Position numbers and translations under genes: made by a program. 7,634 bases of DNA from Oscillospiraceae bacterium (GTDB taxonomy: Bacteria > Bacillota > Clostridia > Oscillospirales > Ruminococcaceae), in contig JAFYEQ010000378.1 in assembly GCA_017544185.1 (NCBI GenBank), positions 1 through 7,634 on the forward strand, given 5' to 3'. Positions 4,240-7,634 of this stretch are shown in pieces (within the stretch, counting starts at the first letter, position 1; every line of letters starts with the position of its first letter). The notes beneath the pieces were generated by a model. It ran no database searches. It worked only from the letters and a program-made list of their open reading frames with translations, and was not told where the DNA came from.

Positions 4240-7200
4240 ATGTCGGTATATCGTGTGTATGTAGAGAAACGACGTGAATTCGCATCTTCATCTGACAACC
4301 TCACGGAAGATGTAAAGACCGCGCTGCGGCTCGACGGCCTCCGTTCTATCAGAGTGCTCAACAGGTACGACGCGGAGAACATCTCGCCCGAGAGCTTCGA
4401 GTACGCTATTGACAACGTATTCTCAGAGCCTGCCGTGGATATCGTCCACAAGACGCTCCCCGAGCTCGCATCGGATGAGTATGTGTTCGCTGTGGAGTAT
4501 CTTCCCGGTCAGTTCGATCAGCGTGCCGATTCATGCGAACAGTGTATACAGATCCTCACCCAGGAGGAGCGCTGCACTGTAAAGAATGCCCGCGTATACA
4601 TAGTCAAGGGCAGTCTCACGGGTATGGATATCGACCGCATCAAGCACTATATCATCAACCCTGTGGAGAGCCGCGAAGCATCTCTTGATGAGTATGCTAC
4701 CCTTAAGCAGAACTATGCAGTACCTACCGAAGTCGCTACCCTTACCGGGTTCATCTCCCTTACCGATGCGGGACTGAAGGAGTTTGTCAGCCGCTTTGGT
4801 CTGGCTATGGACGAGGATGACCTCAAGTTCTGCCGTGACTACTTCCGCAACGAAGAGAAGCGCGATCCCACTATCACCGAGATCCGCATGATAGATACCT
4901 ATTGGTCAGATCACTGCCGTCATACTACCTTCCTCACCGAGATAGATGATGTGGATATAGATGCGGACTTCATACGCGATACCTATGATGATTATATCAG
5001 AGTCAGGAGCCAGCTCGGCAGAGACGGCAAGCCCATCACCCTCATGGATCTTGCCACTATCGCCGCACGTAAGCTGAAGGCTGACGGCAGGCTCCCCGAC
5101 CTGGACGAGTCCGAGGAGATCAATGCCTGCTCCGTACGCATAAAGGTAGATGTGGACGGTAAGGATGAGGATTGGCTCCTCATGTTCAAGAACGAGACAC
5201 ACAACCATCCTACTGAGATAGAGCCCTTCGGCGGTGCTGCTACCTGTCTCGGCGGTGCTATACGCGATCCCCTGTCCGGCAGATCCTATGTATATCAGGC
5301 TATGAGAGTGACAGGCGCATCCAATCCTCTCGTACCTGTCGAGGATACTGTACACGGCAAGCTCCCCCAGCGTAAGATCACAGTAGGAGCTGCCAACGGT
5401 TATTCATCCTACGGCAACCAGATAGGCCTCGCTACGGGACATGTGGCTGAGGTATACCATCCCGGATATGTTGCCAAGCGTCTCGAGATCGGTGCCGTCA
5501 TAGGTGCCGCTCCCATGGAGAACGTGATACGTGAAGCTCCTGAGCCCGGAGACGTGGTGATACTCCTGGGCGGACGCACAGGACGTGACGGCTGCGGCGG
5601 TGCTACAGGTTCCTCCAAGTCGCACACCGAGGCTTCCCTTGAGTCCTGTGGCGCAGAGGTACAGAAGGGAAATCCTCCCGAGGAGCGCAAGCTCCAGAGG
5701 CTCTTCCGCGATCCTGCTGTCACACGTATGATCAGACGCTGCAACGACTTCGGTGCAGGCGGTGTATCCGTAGCAGTTGGCGAGCTCACCGATGGTCTGG
5801 TGATAGACCTGTCCGCAGTGCCCAAGAAGTACGAGGGCCTCGACGGTACGGAGCTGGCTATATCAGAATCTCAGGAGCGCATGGCAGTAGTAGTACGCCG
5901 TGCCGACATGAAGAAGTTCATCGCTGCAGCCGAAAAGGAGAACCTTGAGGCTACAAAGGTGGCAGATGTAGTTGCGGAGCGCCGCCTCAAGATGAAGTGG
6001 AACGGCAAGGTGATCGTGGACCTTTCCAGAGACTTCCTCAATTCCAACGGTGCATCCAAGCATACCACCGTCAAGGTCAATACTCCCATAACGCTCAGGG
6101 CTTCCACTTATTCCGACAATGCGGACAGCTGGGAGTCCCTTATGACCAATCTGAACATATGCTCCCAGAAGGGCCTCATAGAGCGCTTCGACTCCACTAT
6201 CGGAGCAGGCACCGTGCTCATGCCCTTCGGCGGCAAGTATCAGATGACTCCCACACAGGCTATGGCTGCTAAGATACCCGTGCTCAAGGGACAGACCAAG
6301 ACAACTTCCATCATGGGCTGGGGCTTTGATCCCTATCTTTCCGACAAGTCGCCCTATCACGGCTCCATGGAGGCAGTGATACACAGTATCGCCAAGGTGA
6401 TCGCAGCTGGCGGCGACTATCATCACACATGGCTCACCTTCCAGGAATACTTCGAGCGCACCAATGACGATCCTTCACGCTGGGGCAAGCCCTTCGCTGC
6501 TCTCCTCGGCGCATACAAGGCGCAGCTGGAGCTGGGATGCGGATCTATCGGCGGTAAGGACTCCATGTCCGGTACCTTCGAGAACATAGACGTTCCCGCT
6601 ACTCTGGTATCCTTTGCGGTATCCACAGCGAACAGCGGTGATGTGCTGTCGCCCGAATTCAAGTCTGCAGGCAACAATGTGATCTACATCGAGCCCGAGC
6701 ACGACGAGAACGATCTTCCCAAGTGGGACAGCATACGCGACGTGTTCGACCGTGTACAGAAGCTCATCGCCGAAAAGGCTGCCATATCCGTATGGGCAGT
6801 AGGCTTCGGCGGCGTGGCTGAGGCAGTTGCGAAGATGTCTATGGGCAACCGCATCGGTATGCGTTTTGAGAAGTCTCTCTCCGAGCGCACGCTGTTCTAT
6901 CCAAAGTACGGCGCATTCATCATAGAGCTGGATGGGGATCCCTTCACCACTGAGACGGTGATAGGCAAGACCATACCCGAGTATGAGATAGACTGCCGTA
7001 CATACAAGGTGGATATGTCTCATATCCAGGCAGCATGGGAGAAGAAGCTGGAGCCTGTGTTCCCTGTGAATGCACGTACCGAAGAGAAGGCTCCCAAGAC
7101 CTTCACCGCGGCTCCCGCCAATATGCAGCAGCACGCATCGCTGCTCGCTCATCCCAAGGTGCTCATACCTGTGTTCCCCGGCACCAACTGTGAGTACGAT

Positions 7201-7634
7201 ACCGCCCGCGACTTCGAGCGTGCAGGTGCTGAAGTTGAGACAGTCGTTATACGTAACCTTACGGGCTCTGCTCTGGAGGACAGCGTGACGTACTTCGAGA
7301 AGGCTGTCAAGAAGTCACAGATCGTTATGATCCCCGGCGGCTTCTCGGGCGGCGACGAGCCCGACGGCTCTGCTAAGTTCATCACGTCCTTCTTCAGGAA
7401 CCCCCGTATCAAGGACGCTGTCACCGATCTGCTGGACAACAGGGACGGTCTGATGCTGGGCATATGCAACGGCTTCCAGGCACTTATAAAGCTGGGGCTC
7501 GTTCCCTTCGGCAAGATCACTGAGCAGACCGCTGACTCGCCCACACTTACCTTCAATACCATCGCACGTCACCAGTCCATGATGGTAAATACCAGGATAT
7601 GCTCCAACAAGTCTCCCTGGCTCGCAGGATGCGG
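4240..7634 (+). CDS. purL: Phosphoribosylformylglycinamidine synthase PurL, large single-chain form (3' end outside window)
   Basis: The frame is open from ATG 4240 to the window end: 1,131 complete codons, probably about 100 residues short of full length. The start is set by AGGAG seven bases upstream. PurL converts FGAR, glutamine and ATP to FGAM, glutamate, ADP and phosphate, the fourth step of de novo purine synthesis, in the cytosol. Domains in order: a PurS-like N-terminal domain (about 1-165); a linker leading to TYWSDHCRHT (His225, His228); a first AIRS/ATP-binding half with FKNETHNHPTEIEPFGG (from about residue 316) and NDFGAGGVS (502-510); a second AIRS half with GWGFDPY and GGKDSMSG (771-778); and a class I glutaminase from about residue 973 (LIPVFPGTNCEYD), with the nucleophile Cys1076 in GICNGFQ. 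The glutaminase His/Glu residues should lie downstream of the window. The fused layout contrasts with the split PurS/PurL/PurQ of Bacillus and is common in Clostridia. It follows mtaB by 30 bases but has its own likely promoter. Confidence 0.97.
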   Translation, partial: MSVYRVYVEKRREFASSSDNLTEDVKTALRLDGLRSIRVLNRYDAENISPESFEYAIDNVFSEPAVDIVHKTLPELASDEYVFAVEYLPGQFDQRADSCEQCIQILTQEERCTVKNARVYIVKGSLTGMDIDRIKHYIINPVESREASLDEYATLKQNYAVPTEVATLTGFISLTDAGLKEFVSRFGLAMDEDDLKFCRDYFRNEEKRDPTITEIRMIDTYWSDHCRHTTFLTEIDDVDIDADFIRDTYDDYIRVRSQLGRDGKPITLMDLATIAARKLKADGRLPDLDESEEINACSVRIKVDVDGKDEDWLLMFKNETHNHPTEIEPFGGAATCLGGAIRDPLSGRSYVYQAMRVTGASNPLVPVEDTVHGKLPQRKITVGAANGYSSYGNQIGLATGHVAEVYHPGYVAKRLEIGAVIGAAPMENVIREAPEPGDVVILLGGRTGRDGCGGATGSSKSHTEASLESCGAEVQKGNPPEERKLQRLFRDPAVTRMIRRCNDFGAGGVSVAVGELTDGLVIDLSAVPKKYEGLDGTELAISESQERMAVVVRRADMKKFIAAAEKENLEATKVADVVAERRLKMKWNGKVIVDLSRDFLNSNGASKHTTVKVNTPITLRASTYSDNADSWESLMTNLNICSQKGLIERFDSTIGAGTVLMPFGGKYQMTPTQAMAAKIPVLKGQTKTTSIMGWGFDPYLSDKSPYHGSMEAVIHSIAKVIAAGGDYHHTWLTFQEYFERTNDDPSRWGKPFAALLGAYKAQLELGCGSIGGKDSMSGTFENIDVPATLVSFAVSTANSGDVLSPEFKSAGNNVIYIEPEHDENDLPKWDSIRDVFDRVQKLIAEKAAISVWAVGFGGVAEAVAKMSMGNRIGMRFEKSLSERTLFYPKYGAFIIELDGDPFTTETVIGKTIPEYEIDCRTYKVDMSHIQAAWEKKLEPVFPVNARTEEKAPKTFTAAPANMQQHASLLAHPKVLIPVFPGTNCEYDTARDFERAGAEVETVVIRNLTGSALEDSVTYFEKAVKKSQIVMIPGGFSGGDEPDGSAKFITSFFRNPRIKDAVTDLLDNRDGLMLGICNGFQALIKLGLVPFGKITEQTADSPTLTFNTIARHQSMMVNTRICSNKSPWLAGC

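Noticed and set aside
5863..6426. 187-codon open frame on the minus strand inside purL, and similar long minus-strand frames at 4906-5355, 5409-5825 and 6475-7152
   Set aside because: All lie antisense to a continuous purL frame with recognisable motifs throughout; their translations are rich in Cys/His/Ser with no family motif, as expected of shadow frames.

Overview
The window looks like chromosomal DNA of a Gram-positive, moderate-GC Clostridia bacterium, most likely a Ruminococcus-type member of the Oscillospiraceae. The reasons are strong AGGAGG-type ribosome binding sites, consensus TTGACA/TATAAT promoters with 17-bp spacers, a lipoprotein with a Thr-rich linker, a Lys/Ala-rich DUF6465-like protein, and a single-chain PurL carrying its glutaminase domain. 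The genus is an inference from style, not proven. I see no mobile element, CRISPR array, rRNA or tRNA.

Layout, left to right. (1) Positions 1-438, + strand: the C-terminal part of a YfcE/MJ0936-type metallophosphoesterase, closed by a hairpin terminator that incorporates its stop codon. (2) Positions 494-1813, +: a surface lipoprotein with a Thr-rich stalk and a divergent transglutaminase-like domain with a candidate Cys/His/Asp triad. (3) Positions 1863-2315, -: a small DUF6465-like protein with a histone-H1-like Lys/Ala tail, driven by a promoter with perfect consensus hexamers and converging on the lipoprotein gene. (4) Positions 2374-2480: a short AT-rich spacer crowded with GATC sites and direct and inverted repeats. 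(5) Positions 2517-2747, -: a 76-residue HPr-fold protein lacking the phosphocarrier histidine but keeping the regulatory-serine motif, so resembling Crh. (6) Positions 2935-4209, +: MtaB, the radical-SAM tRNA methylthiotransferase. (7) Position 4240 to the window end, +: the first 1,131 residues of PurL (FGAM synthase), ending inside the glutaminase domain.

The genes do not form one pathway. They are mostly separate transcription units: tRNA modification (mtaB), purine synthesis (purL), a possible carbon-regulation protein (HPr-like), a possible nucleic-acid-binding protein (DUF6465-like) and a cell-surface protein. The clearest regulatory points are three promoters with 17-bp spacers and a TG dinucleotide upstream of the -10. 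One of these lies inside the 3' end of mtaB and would transcribe purL separately. No obviously new multi-gene system is present. The most interesting items are the transglutaminase-like lipoprotein, the His-less HPr protein, the H1-like protein with its very strong promoter, and the embedded purL promoter.
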